Source: SFLA01 sp045595165 (GTDB taxonomy: Bacteria; Bacillota; Clostridia; Oscillospirales; CAG-382). Taken from it: a stretch of DNA of 38,807 bases. Under the pieces are notes generated by a model that was not told the origin of the DNA, searched no databases, and saw only the letters and a list, made by a program, of their open reading frames with translations. The DNA lies in assembly GCA_045595165.1 (NCBI GenBank), contig JAZNZY010000002.1, positions 1 through 38,807 of the forward strand, given 5' to 3'. Of this stretch, positions 23,858 through 30,660 are shown one piece after another (position 1 is the stretch's first letter; each line of letters begins with the position of its first letter). A program made the translations under genes and the position numbers.

Positions 23858-24730
23858 GTGCCTACGGGAATACTGCTTAAAGGTCAAAAAGGGTTGTATA
23901 CCGTTTTTGATGGAGAAAAACAGATCCAGTGCCGTGCGGGAAGCCGCTTGCGCAAAGGCGATATGCGCCTTTCTCCCGGCGATAACGTGGAATTTACGTT
24001 AAACGCCGATGACACCGGATTTATTACAGAAATACTGCCGCGGAAGAACGCATTCGTGCGTCCTCCCGTGGCAAACATAGATGTATTTGTGATCGTAACT
24101 GCCGCCGCTTCTCCCGACCCGGATATATATTATCTGGATTCCCTTTGCGCTATTGCAACCCTTTCGGGAGCGGAGGTAATGCTGGTAATAAATAAAACGG
24201 ATATAAAATCCCCCAAGTTTCTCACGGATATATACGAGAAGACACCCATAAAGGTGTTCTGTGTACAAGCCGTAAACGGCATAGGTGTGGACGAGCTCCG
24301 AGAGGAGTTGCGAGGAAAGACCGCCGTGTTTGCAGGCCCTTCCGGAGCGGGAAAATCAAGTCTGCTCAATGCGTTGTGTCCCTCGCTTTCCGCAGAAACG
24401 GGAGAGCTTTCCGAAAGGCTTATGCGGGGAAAAAATACCACCCGCGTTTCGGAATTGTTTTTGCTGGAGGGCGATATACGCCTTGCGGATACTCCCGGAT
24501 TTACTATGCTGGATTTTGTTGCCTGCGGAATTACGGATTACAAAAACGTTATAGAAGCTTTTCCCGAAATGCTTCCCTATACTTGCGATTGCAGGTGGAG
24601 GGATTGCGCTCATACCGTAGAGGAAGGCTGTGCTGTACTCGAAAAGGTAGAGCAGGGGATAATACCAAAATCACGGCACGAAAGCTTCGTTCGCATTTAT
24701 ACGGAGCTTAAACAAAAAACTACTTATTAG
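23858..24730 (+). CDS. rsgA: Ribosome small subunit-dependent GTPase A
   Basis: Circularly permuted GTPase that assists late 30S assembly. The start is GTG 23858 with GGAGG ending seven bases upstream; it gives 290 residues. The N-terminal OB domain (about 1-65) is followed by the G domain in permuted order: G4 V-I-N-K-T-D (about 112-117), G1 G-P-S-G-A-G-K-S-S-L-L-N (about 162-173), switch region G-K-N-T-T-R, and G3 A-D-T-P-G-F. The C-terminal zinc site is the C-D-C-R-W-R-D-C-A-H region followed by E-E-G-C (about 246-262). In Firmicutes rpe and thiN normally follow; here pssA follows instead. Confidence 0.96.
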   Translation: MPTGILLKGQKGLYTVFDGEKQIQCRAGSRLRKGDMRLSPGDNVEFTLNADDTGFITEILPRKNAFVRPPVANIDVFVIVTAAASPDPDIYYLDSLCAIATLSGAEVMLVINKTDIKSPKFLTDIYEKTPIKVFCVQAVNGIGVDELREELRGKTAVFAGPSGAGKSSLLNALCPSLSAETGELSERLMRGKNTTRVSELFLLEGDIRLADTPGFTMLDFVACGITDYKNVIEAFPEMLPYTCDCRWRDCAHTVEEGCAVLEKVEQGIIPKSRHESFVRIYTELKQKTTY

Positions 24731-24741
24731 AGGTGTATAAA

Positions 24742-25410
24742 ATGTTTATAGGTTTTATCAACCTTGCAAACGTAATAACTCTGGGAGGATTGTGTTCTTC
24801 GGCGCTTGCAATGTTTTGCGCCGCAAACCACAAATATTGTCTTGCACTTACGTTCTTTCTGTTGGCTGGTATATGTGATATGACAGACGGAACGGCGGCG
24901 CGGCGCACTCCCGGCAGAAGCGATCGTGCCAAGGTATACGGAATTCAGTTGGATAGCCTTTGCGATATGGTAAGCTTCGGCGTTACTCCTTGTATTATCG
25001 CTTGGTTTTTGGGCTACAATACGTTCTTTGATATTATCGTGTATATGCTTTTCCTCATAGCATCTGCTACCCGCCTTGCATATTTTAATACGTTAACAAT
25101 GGAAAAAGCAGATCTTTCCTCTAAATCCTTTGTGGGTATGCCTATTCCTTTTTCCTGCTTTTCCACCGCATTTCTCATGATGCTTTTGTCCATTGGCGTA
25201 TCTTCCGCCGCAATGGCGTGGGCGTTCAGGCTGGTATTCCTGCTTGTGGCTATGCTGTATGTACTCAGAATAAAGATTCCCAAGCCCTCTTTGAAGGTTG
25301 CAATCGTCTTTGGTGCGGTTATTGCGGTAATTTACGTTGTAACCCTGATACAGTGGAGCGGAAACTCCGTTACCACCGGTGTAGAAAACTATATAACCTT
25401 AACTGCATAA
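24742..25410 (+). CDS. pssA: CDP-diacylglycerol--serine O-phosphatidyltransferase
   Basis: Membrane enzyme that makes phosphatidylserine from CDP-diacylglycerol and serine. I choose ATG 24742 (AGAGGTG six bases before it) over a GTG nine bases upstream, giving 222 residues. The N terminus F-I-N-L-A-N-V-I-T-L-G-G-L resembles PssA. The CDP-alcohol phosphatidyltransferase motif begins D-M-T-D-G-T-A-A-R and ends G-I-Q-L-D-S-L-C-D, with all three catalytic/metal acids kept, but 12 residues lie between A-R and G where 8 are usual. S-F-G-V-T-P follows, as in PssA. About six further membrane segments follow. It is the last gene of the operon, before a strong terminator. Related PgsA or archaetidyl enzymes are less likely because of the PssA-like N terminus. 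Confidence 0.88.
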   Translation: MFIGFINLANVITLGGLCSSALAMFCAANHKYCLALTFFLLAGICDMTDGTAARRTPGRSDRAKVYGIQLDSLCDMVSFGVTPCIIAWFLGYNTFFDIIVYMLFLIASATRLAYFNTLTMEKADLSSKSFVGMPIPFSCFSTAFLMMLLSIGVSSAAMAWAFRLVFLLVAMLYVLRIKIPKPSLKVAIVFGAVIAVIYVVTLIQWSGNSVTTGVENYITLTA

Positions 25411-25431
25411 AAAACGCCCCGAGAAATCTCC

Positions 25432-25460
25432 AAAAACCCGTGATATGTTCACGGGTTTTT
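25432..25460 (+). terminator. Terminator of the plus operon
   Basis: Inverted repeat AAAAACCCGTGA / TCACGGGTTTTT around a short loop, ending in five T, 22 bases after the pssA stop. The A/T ends pair with each other, so it may also work from the other side. Confidence 0.85.
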
Positions 25461-25472
25461 AACATTTCACCC

Positions 25473-25500
25473 TTGACGAACCGCATTTGTGTATGATAAT
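25473..25500 (+). promoter_or_regulatory. Promoter of the mini-ORF/lipoprotein leader
   Basis: -35 TTGACG (25473-25478), 16-bp spacer, -10 GATAAT (25495-25500) with further TATA downstream. A start near 25507 gives a leader of about 228 bases before the lipoprotein ATG. It lies just behind the operon terminator, so the accessory patch is its own transcription unit. Confidence 0.7.
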
Positions 25501-25556
25501 ATATAGATGAAAGGAAGACTTTTCCTTTAAAACTGCCACAAAAGGAGGACGATTTT

Positions 25557-25640
25557 ATGTGTATGCTTGAACACAAAAACCGCCCTCGGCGGTGTTTGAA
25601 ACTCTGCGCAAGGATATATGGCAACAATATCCGCGCATAG
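25557..25640 (+). CDS. 27-residue Arg/Cys-rich mini-ORF, possible leader peptide
   Basis: A short frame with an ideal ribosome site: AAAGGAGG ends eight bases before the ATG. The peptide has 27 residues, begins M-C-M-L-E-H-K-N-R-P-R-R-C and ends with I-R-A before TAG; it contains three Cys (2, 13, 17), five Arg and three Lys. No signal peptide or membrane segment is present. Its last 12 codons form one arm of a strong hairpin (25605-25637) that competes with a second hairpin (25633-25660) containing the stop codon, which is the layout of leader-peptide attenuators. It lies about 95 bases upstream of the lipoprotein gene. I do not recognise the peptide. A chance ORF over a structured RNA is possible, though the ribosome site argues for translation. 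Confidence 0.5.
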   Translation: MCMLEHKNRPRRCLKLCARIYGNNIRA

Positions 25641-25660
25641 TGCAATAGGGCATTATGCGC
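25605..25660 (+). promoter_or_regulatory. Two mutually exclusive hairpins at the mini-ORF stop
   Basis: Hairpin 1: TGCGC-AA-GGATAT (25605-25617) pairs with ATATCCGCGCA (25627-25637), with a 2-nt bulge and 9-nt loop. Hairpin 2: GCGCATA (25633-25639) pairs with TATGCGC (25654-25660), 14-nt loop. They share GCGCA at 25633-25637, so only one can form. A ribosome ending at the TAG (25638-25640) would block both. No T-tract follows, so any control would be on translation or RNA stability, not classic termination. Confidence 0.45.
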
Positions 25661-25667
25661 TACTTTC

Positions 25668-25697
25668 GGGGTCCCCTAAAATCGAAGATTTTAGGGG
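25668..25697. repeat. GGGGTCCCC-hairpin intergenic repeat, copy B
   Basis: GGGGTCCCC (25668-25676) whose CCCC opens a perfect 11-bp inverted repeat CCCCTAAAATC / GATTTTAGGGG around loop GAA (25673-25697), followed by TGATACTTA. The leading GGGG could pair with the first CCCC in place of the final GGGG. Same design as copy C, and more loosely as copy A. Confidence 0.8.
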
Positions 25698-25734
25698 TGA
25701 TACTTACAACTGAATAATATTAAGGAGATTCAAA

Positions 25735-26622
25735 ATGAAAAAAACGATTCTGTTATTGGGTTGTATTCTTTTAATAGTTTTTTTGACATCTTGTGATGGA
25801 CGAAACTCCGACATTTCAAACGAACAGGTGCGTTATGTAATTTATTCATACTCTTCTGCCGCAGAAGAAAACGCAAACAACGCAACCTCCGGCAATATAG
25901 CGTTTGAAAGTGCAGACAAAAAGGTGTTCTCTTTTTCAAGTAGAACCGAGATAAACAGGCCAGCTGATGCCGATGAAAAATATACACTTGAATTAAACGG
26001 GAAGTCTTATTCTTTGTGTTACGATAAATCGTATGAAACCGCGATTTCTAAGTCAAAAGATCATAAAGCGTATGGACAGTTTAATGCGTATGAAAGCGAC
26101 AAAATCAGCGCCTATACGAGATTTTCCACAAATGATCTTTTGTTATTTGCCAATTTTGATGAAAATGTTTGCACGGCAAAAGGAGATCTGACCGAAGAAG
26201 AAGCGAGAGGAATTGCTGATTCGGTACTTTTGTCGCTTTACGGAGAAACAACAAAGCAAGAGTACTCATATGAAACTGCTGTGTTTACCGACACGAGGTT
26301 AGGAACTCATTATACCGTGGTGTATCGCAAATTTGTCTGGGATGTTCCGACAAACGACTCGATACAGATAACTGTTAATATGAATGGAGATATTATAGGT
26401 GTAAACGCGAAACATTTCGGTATGTTTTCCTCGTCAGAAAGCCAAGTTTCAAGCGAAGAACTGCAAAATGCGATTTCCGTCATAAGAGAAAAGTATTCCG
26501 AAAAATGGACAATCGGCACTATGCAGCTTGTTCTCGATTCCGAAGGGGACTACTATATTTACGCACAGCTGAGTAGTATGTCAACAGAAGATGCGATGGA
26601 GATATACATAAATGTGAAATGA
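25735..26622 (+). CDS. Putative lipoprotein of unknown function
   Basis: A 295-residue exported lipoprotein I do not recognise. The signal peptide M-K-K-T-I-L-L-L-G-C-I-L-L-I-V-F ends in lipobox L17-T-S-C20, so Cys20 is the lipidated residue and the mature protein is anchored on the outer face of the membrane. The mature part is hydrophilic with alternating beta-type segments (K-Y-T-L-E-L-N-G-K-S-Y-S-L-C, then T-V-V-Y-R-K-F-V-W-D-V, then I-Q-I-T-V-N-M-N-G-D-I-I-G-V) and an E-E-L-Q-N-A-I-S-V-I-R-E-K-Y helix; the last two resemble PepSY/YcdB-like dipeptide repeats, weakly. AAGGAG lies seven bases before the ATG. Codon use looks clearly more AT-rich than in the flanking housekeeping genes, and repeat copies B and C flank the gene, suggesting a transferred or lineage-specific cassette. 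Confidence 0.85.
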   Translation: MKKTILLLGCILLIVFLTSCDGRNSDISNEQVRYVIYSYSSAAEENANNATSGNIAFESADKKVFSFSSRTEINRPADADEKYTLELNGKSYSLCYDKSYETAISKSKDHKAYGQFNAYESDKISAYTRFSTNDLLLFANFDENVCTAKGDLTEEEARGIADSVLLSLYGETTKQEYSYETAVFTDTRLGTHYTVVYRKFVWDVPTNDSIQITVNMNGDIIGVNAKHFGMFSSSESQVSSEELQNAISVIREKYSEKWTIGTMQLVLDSEGDYYIYAQLSSMSTEDAMEIYINVK

Positions 26623-26743
26623 AGTTTTCCTACATATTCTTTATGATCAATGGGTGTGGTTAACATTTGACGAAACGAACACCTGTACAGAAGCAACAAC
26701 ACAAGATCGTTCTGTTTGGGAATAGCATCAATTAATAAAAACC

Positions 26744-26773
26744 AAAATCTCCCCGTTTTCGGGGAGATTCTTT
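26744..26773. terminator. Terminator between lipoprotein gene and PhnP-like gene
   Basis: Ten-bp perfect stem AATCTCCCCG / CGGGGAGATT around TTTT (26746-26755 with 26760-26769), with A-rich and CTTTG flanks. It lies between convergent genes; the plus-side T-tract is poor, the minus side reads into TTTT, so it may serve mainly the minus gene. Confidence 0.7.
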
Positions 26774-26790
26774 GTCGCGGGTGTTTTTTC

Positions 26791-26822
26791 GGGGTCCCCA
26801 AAAATCCGAAGGATTTTAGGGG
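26791..26822. repeat. GGGGTCCCC-hairpin intergenic repeat, copy C
   Basis: GGGGTCCCC (26791-26799) with an inverted repeat CCCCAAAAATCC / GGATTTTAGGGG around loop GAA (26796-26822); one A-A mismatch in 12 pairs. Preceded by TTTTTTC and followed by TGTACTTAT. Same orientation as copy B, 1.1 kb away, on the other side of the lipoprotein gene. Confidence 0.8.
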
Positions 26823-26827
26823 TGTAC

Positions 26828-27667
26828 TTATATTTCTACTTCCATTCCGTCGTATGAGGTTAAAAATCCGTCCTTTGCCGCAATAGGCACAAGCTCATCG
26901 TATATTGCACCGCCGTTATGGGAAAAATGATTAACGCAGAATACGGTATTATCGTCTGCAATACCTTTTTCCCGCATCATATCTGCAGTAATCTTGCAGG
27001 TATCCAGCCCCAGATGTCCGCCGGAGCCGGGCAGGGTAACGAAGGTACAGTCAAGGGAAACGAAATCTGCTTTTATCTTGCTCTTTTCAAGATATTCCCA
27101 AACGTCATCATACAAAAGTCCCGTATCGTGGAGATACAGTAGGTTTTTTCCGCCCTCTTCTATAATATAACAGCAGGCGTTATTTTCGTCCAACGTATGG
27201 TTGGCGCGGACGGGGGTTATCTTATACTGACCGAATTCGTAGGTAACGTAGTTTTCCAAAACCATAGGAGTTATGTATTTACATCTCCGCTCATCGGAAT
27301 AACGGCTGAAATAGTTTTCGTAAGCATCTATGACCTTTTGCGGGCCTGCCAAAACCATCTTTTTTTCCGTAAGATTGTGTGCGTAATACGCCTCATCTCT
27401 GAAAGCGAGGTCCAGCGGCGCGAAATGGTCGGAATGGGGATGTGTAACGATAAGATACTTCACCGCGCTGTAATCAATATTGTTTAACAGCATATGCATA
27501 TTTGCATCCGGCGGGAAATCTATAAGCAGATCGGAATTGACTATTGCCTGAGAACGGGTGCGGATATTCTTTCCACCCGCAGCTCTTGCTCTGTCGCAAT
27601 GAGGACATCTGCAAAACACCGCAGGCCAGCCCTCCGCCGCCGCAGTGCCGAGATAACGAAGCTTCAT
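26828..27667 (-). CDS. MBL-fold metallo-hydrolase, PhnP-like
   Basis: A 279-residue cytoplasmic metallo-beta-lactamase-fold protein of the PhnP/lipoate-related cyclic phosphodiesterase group. I use ATG at 27665-27667 (GGGAGG eight bases before it), not the TTG two codons upstream. It starts with the L-R-Y-L-G-T-A-A-A-E-G-W-P strand, then the cysteine motif C-R-C-P-H-C (about 20-25) that in PhnP binds a structural zinc. The metal site is H-P-H-S-D-H (about 75-80), H in V-R-A-N-H-T-L-D, D in L-H-D-T-G and H in V-N-H-F-S-H-N-G. PhnP itself hydrolyses 5-phosphoribosyl 1,2-cyclic phosphate in phosphonate breakdown, but no phn gene is near, so the substrate is open. Single-gene unit with its own promoter. 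Confidence 0.9.
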   Translation of the reverse strand: MKLRYLGTAAAEGWPAVFCRCPHCDRARAAGGKNIRTRSQAIVNSDLLIDFPPDANMHMLLNNIDYSAVKYLIVTHPHSDHFAPLDLAFRDEAYYAHNLTEKKMVLAGPQKVIDAYENYFSRYSDERRCKYITPMVLENYVTYEFGQYKITPVRANHTLDENNACCYIIEEGGKNLLYLHDTGLLYDDVWEYLEKSKIKADFVSLDCTFVTLPGSGGHLGLDTCKITADMMREKGIADDNTVFCVNHFSHNGGAIYDELVPIAAKDGFLTSYDGMEVEI

Positions 27668-27702
27668 ATACAAAACCTCCCGTGTTTTTTTGGTGTGATT
27701 AC

Positions 27703-27731
27703 ATTATAACTTAAATAATTTAAAAATACAA
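27703..27731 (-). promoter_or_regulatory. Sigma-A promoter of the PhnP-like gene
   Basis: On the minus strand, -35 TTGTAT (27726-27731), 17-bp spacer, -10 TATAAT (27703-27708), about 36 bases from the start codon. The divergent rpmE promoter begins 20 bases away. Confidence 0.7.
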
Positions 27732-27751
27732 TAAAAAATGCAAAAAAGGTA

Positions 27752-27780
27752 TTGCATTTAATGTTTTTTTATGGTATACT
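27752..27780 (+). promoter_or_regulatory. Sigma-A promoter of rpmE
   Basis: -35 TTGCAT (27752-27757), 17-bp spacer, -10 TATACT (27775-27780); start near 27787, leaving a leader of about 23 bases. Confidence 0.75.
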
Positions 27781-27809
27781 TGCTCGGTGAGAAAGTGAGG
27801 TATAATGAC

Positions 27810-28010
27810 ATGAAGCAGGCTATTCATCCTGAATACAAGGAAACCGTAGTTAAATGCGCTTGTGGCGAAGAATATGTTACTAAGTCTACAAAACAGAATT
27901 TGAAGGTTGATATATGCTCTAAGTGCCATCCGTTCTATACCGGCAAGCAGAAGCTTGTTGATAGCGGCGGACGTGTAGATTCCTTTAAGAAGAAGTACAA
28001 CCTTAAGTAA
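27810..28010 (+). CDS. rpmE: 50S ribosomal protein bL31, zinc-binding form
   Basis: Ribosomal protein at the interface of the large and small subunits. The ATG at 27810 (GTGAGG ten bases before it) gives 66 residues, the family size; an in-frame ATG at 27771 overlaps the promoter -10. The family pattern is clear: M-K-x-x-I-H-P-E-Y at the start, V-K-C-A-C-G-E-E-Y, V-D-I-C-S-K-C-H-P-F-Y-T-G and R-V-D-S-F-K-K-K-Y. The cysteines of the C-A-C and C-S-K-C pairs are the zinc-ribbon (C+) form, in contrast to the C- paralogue used under zinc shortage. A near-perfect terminator follows. Confidence 0.97.
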   Translation: MKQAIHPEYKETVVKCACGEEYVTKSTKQNLKVDICSKCHPFYTGKQKLVDSGGRVDSFKKKYNLK

Positions 28011-28034
28011 TTTAAAGCATTTTCATTCGCATAA

Positions 28035-28061
28035 GGACAGCGGCTACCGCTGTCCTTTTTT
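28035..28061 (+). terminator. Strong terminator between rpmE and hflX
   Basis: Nine-bp perfect GC-rich stem GGACAGCGG / CCGCTGTCC around loop CTA, followed by six T. Only 15 bases separate it from the hflX ribosome site. Confidence 0.92.
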
Positions 28062-28088
28062 ACTTCTTTACAAAAGGAGGAAATGATA

Positions 28089-29354
28089 ATGGAAAATATT
28101 TTTGATCAAAAAATAATCACCCGTGCCGTGCTGGTTGCCCTTACTCTGGATATGACAGAAGACCAGGTTTCTGTTTCTCTGGACGAGCTGGAGCGTTTGC
28201 TGGACACCGCCGGCGGTGAAGCGGTTGCACGTGTGGTGCAGTCCCGCGTTAATCCCGACCCTCGCACCTATATCGGTTCGGGCAAAGCAGAGGAGATAGC
28301 AGAGTTTATCCGCACTCAGGAAAAGGACGTAAATCTTGTAGTGTTTGATAACGAGCTGTCCCCCTCCCAGATAGCCTCTCTTGAGGATATTTTAGGCGTT
28401 CGGGTAATCGACCGAACAATGCTTATTCTTGATATATTCGCCCTTCACGCTGTTACAGGCGAAGGAAAACTGCAGGTGGAGATCGCCTGCCTCCGTTACA
28501 CCGCACCTCGCCTTGTAGGTAAGGGAAAACAGCTTTCCCGTCTGGGCGGCGGTATCGGTACACGAGGTCCCGGTGAATCTAAGCTGGAAACTGATCGCCG
28601 TCATCTTAAAAGACGTATTGCGGCTTTGCAGGAAGAAATAGACGCCGTGGAAAAGGTGCGCGCTACCAAGCGTGCCTCCCGTGAGAGATCGGGAATTCCC
28701 ACCGCGGCAATAGTAGGATATACCAATGCAGGAAAATCCACCCTGCTCAACCGTCTTACTGATGCGGGCATTCTGGCAGAGGACAAGCTGTTCGCAACCC
28801 TCGATCCCACCACCCGCCGTCTTACCTTGCCCGATGGCAACGAGGTTTTATTAACGGATACGGTTGGATTTATCGACCGTCTGCCCACTCATCTGGTTAA
28901 AGCATTTCGTTCCACCTTGGAGGAATTGGGATATGCGGATATTATTATCGTGCTTACTGATTGCTCTGAGCGTGATGAAGAACGCCGCCGCAAAAACGAG
29001 GTTACCTTTAAGCTTATAGACGATCTGGGCGCAAAGGGAAAGCCTATTTTGCAGGTATACAATAAATGTGATATGGCTGTGGATACGGATTTTATTCCCA
29101 GAGATGCAGTGTGCATTTCCGCCGCCACCGGTGACGGAATAGACGAATTGCTTAACAAGATAAGCGAGCTGGTAAAAGAAGGCAAACGAATTCTTCGCAT
29201 GCTGTTCCCTTACGATAAACAGTCGGAAGCGTCCTCGGTGCATAGATTTGCCCGAGTGATAAGTACTGAATATCTTGATACAGGCGTGCTTGTTACTGCC
29301 GAGTGCGATGCCAAAGCGGCAGGCAAGTTTTCCGCATTTATACAAAATGATTAA
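28089..29354 (+). CDS. hflX: GTPase HflX
   Basis: Ribosome-binding GTPase that splits stalled or stressed 70S ribosomes. I use the ATG at 28089 because GGAGG ends eight bases before it; the ATG at 28083 is only two bases from that site. This gives 421 residues. The N-terminal HflX domain (about 1-175) contains N-P-D-P-R-T-Y-I-G-S-G-K (about 60-71) and R-Y-x-x-P-R-L-x-G-K-G-x-x-L-S-R-L-G-G-G-I-G-T-R-G-P-G-E (about 136-165). The GTPase domain has G1 G-Y-T-N-A-G-K-S-T-L (about 213-222), G3 D-T-V-G-F and G4 N-K-C-D. The next gene starts 14 bases later. No promoter fits between the rpmE terminator and its ribosome site. Confidence 0.96.
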   Translation: MENIFDQKIITRAVLVALTLDMTEDQVSVSLDELERLLDTAGGEAVARVVQSRVNPDPRTYIGSGKAEEIAEFIRTQEKDVNLVVFDNELSPSQIASLEDILGVRVIDRTMLILDIFALHAVTGEGKLQVEIACLRYTAPRLVGKGKQLSRLGGGIGTRGPGESKLETDRRHLKRRIAALQEEIDAVEKVRATKRASRERSGIPTAAIVGYTNAGKSTLLNRLTDAGILAEDKLFATLDPTTRRLTLPDGNEVLLTDTVGFIDRLPTHLVKAFRSTLEELGYADIIIVLTDCSERDEERRRKNEVTFKLIDDLGAKGKPILQVYNKCDMAVDTDFIPRDAVCISAATGDGIDELLNKISELVKEGKRILRMLFPYDKQSEASSVHRFARVISTEYLDTGVLVTAECDAKAAGKFSAFIQND

Positions 29355-29368
29355 AGGAGTTGGCGGGT

Positions 29369-30646
29369 TTGGAAAAATGTTCTGAGCAGTACCGTAAATA
29401 TCTTGATATATTAAAAGAGGAATTGCGTCCTGCCATGGGCTGTACCGAGCCCGTGTCTTTGGCGTATGCCGCCGCCCTTGCAAGAGATGTTTTGGGAGAA
29501 CTTCCCGAAAAGGTCGTTTTAAAGGTAAGCGGTAATATAATAAAAAACGTAAAAAGCGTGGTTATTCCCAATACGGACGGGCTCCACGGTATTTCCGCCG
29601 CAGTTGCTGCGGGTATCGTTGCGGGCAGGGCAGAAAGATGCCTTGAAACCTTGGGTAAGGTTTCGGACCGGCAAAAGAAGGATATCCGCGTCTTTTTGGA
29701 AAAAGCGGAAATTTTAGTTTCTCCTGCCGTGGACGGACTCGCCTTTGATATTGATATAACCGTGCATAAGGGCGGTAATAACGCCCGTGTGCGTATTGTA
29801 AACAGCCATACCAATATTGTACATATATCCAAAAACGGCGTTGTGGAATCGGATATGCCCTTTACCAATCATTCCGAGGACAGCTTAACTGATAAATCCT
29901 GCCTTAATATTGACGATATCGTCGCTTTTGCGGATATCGTGGATATTGAAGAGCTTAAAGAAACCGTGGGCAAGCAGATCGAATATAATATGGCTATTGC
30001 CGAAGAGGGCATACAAAATAATTGGGGTGCCAATATCGGCAAGGTTATCCTGCGCAGACAGGGTACGGGCGTGGAAAAACGGGCTTGTGCTTATGCCGCC
30101 GCAGGAAGCGATGCCCGTATGAGCGGCTGCGAAAAGCCGGTGTATATTATTTCGGGCAGCGGAAATCAGGGTATAACCGCCTCCGTTCCCGTGGCTGTAT
30201 ATGCAAAAGAGATCGGGGCAGACGAAGAAACCCTTCTTCGTGCCGTTGCGGTTTCGGACCTTGTTACCATTCACCAAAAAGCAGGTATCGGCAGGCTTTC
30301 CGCTTTTTGCGGTGCTATAAGCGCGGGCTGCGGAGCAGGGGCAGGGGTTGCATACCTTTGCGGCGGCAAAGCCCACGCAGTTGCCCATACCGTGGTTAAC
30401 GCTATCGCTATTCTTTCCGGCACTATTTGCGATGGAGCCAAGCCCTCCTGCGCGGCGAAGATCGCTTCTGCCGTAGATGCGGGACTTTTGGGGTACGATA
30501 TGTATCTGGAGCATCAGCAGTTTTACGGCGGGGACGGTATTGTAACCAAGGGCGCGGACAAAACCGTGGATAACGTAGGTCGTCTTGCCCGCGAGGGTAT
30601 GAAGGAAACCGACAACACCATACTCAAAATAATGCTGGAGGAGTAG
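29369..30646 (+). CDS. cyuA: L-cysteine desulfidase / UPF0597 (CyuA-type) protein
   Basis: Family members break L-cysteine down to pyruvate, ammonia and H2S using a [4Fe-4S] cluster. The start is TTG 29369, nine bases after AAAGGAG; a TTG at 29360 touches that site. This gives 425 residues. Family marks are the R-P-A-M-G-C-T-E-P-V-S-L-A-Y block at about 20-33 with the first likely cluster Cys, G-S-G-N-Q-G-I-T-A-S-V-P near 265, the C-G-A-I-S-A-G-C-G-A-G-A-G segment near 315-327 and D-G-A-K-P-S-C-A-A-K near 360, giving further Cys positions for the cluster. Some relatives are annotated as serine dehydratase alpha-like. It probably shares the hflX transcript. No cysteine transporter is adjacent. 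Confidence 0.85.
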   Translation: MEKCSEQYRKYLDILKEELRPAMGCTEPVSLAYAAALARDVLGELPEKVVLKVSGNIIKNVKSVVIPNTDGLHGISAAVAAGIVAGRAERCLETLGKVSDRQKKDIRVFLEKAEILVSPAVDGLAFDIDITVHKGGNNARVRIVNSHTNIVHISKNGVVESDMPFTNHSEDSLTDKSCLNIDDIVAFADIVDIEELKETVGKQIEYNMAIAEEGIQNNWGANIGKVILRRQGTGVEKRACAYAAAGSDARMSGCEKPVYIISGSGNQGITASVPVAVYAKEIGADEETLLRAVAVSDLVTIHQKAGIGRLSAFCGAISAGCGAGAGVAYLCGGKAHAVAHTVVNAIAILSGTICDGAKPSCAAKIASAVDAGLLGYDMYLEHQQFYGGDGIVTKGADKTVDNVGRLAREGMKETDNTILKIMLEE

Positions 30647-30660
30647 TAAAAACGCTTTTC

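Noticed and set aside
25411..25734. Possible insertion sequence or phage remnant in the pssA-lipoprotein gap
   Set aside because: No transposase or integrase fragment is seen in any frame. The content is explained by a terminator, a promoter, the mini-ORF, hairpins and repeat copy B.
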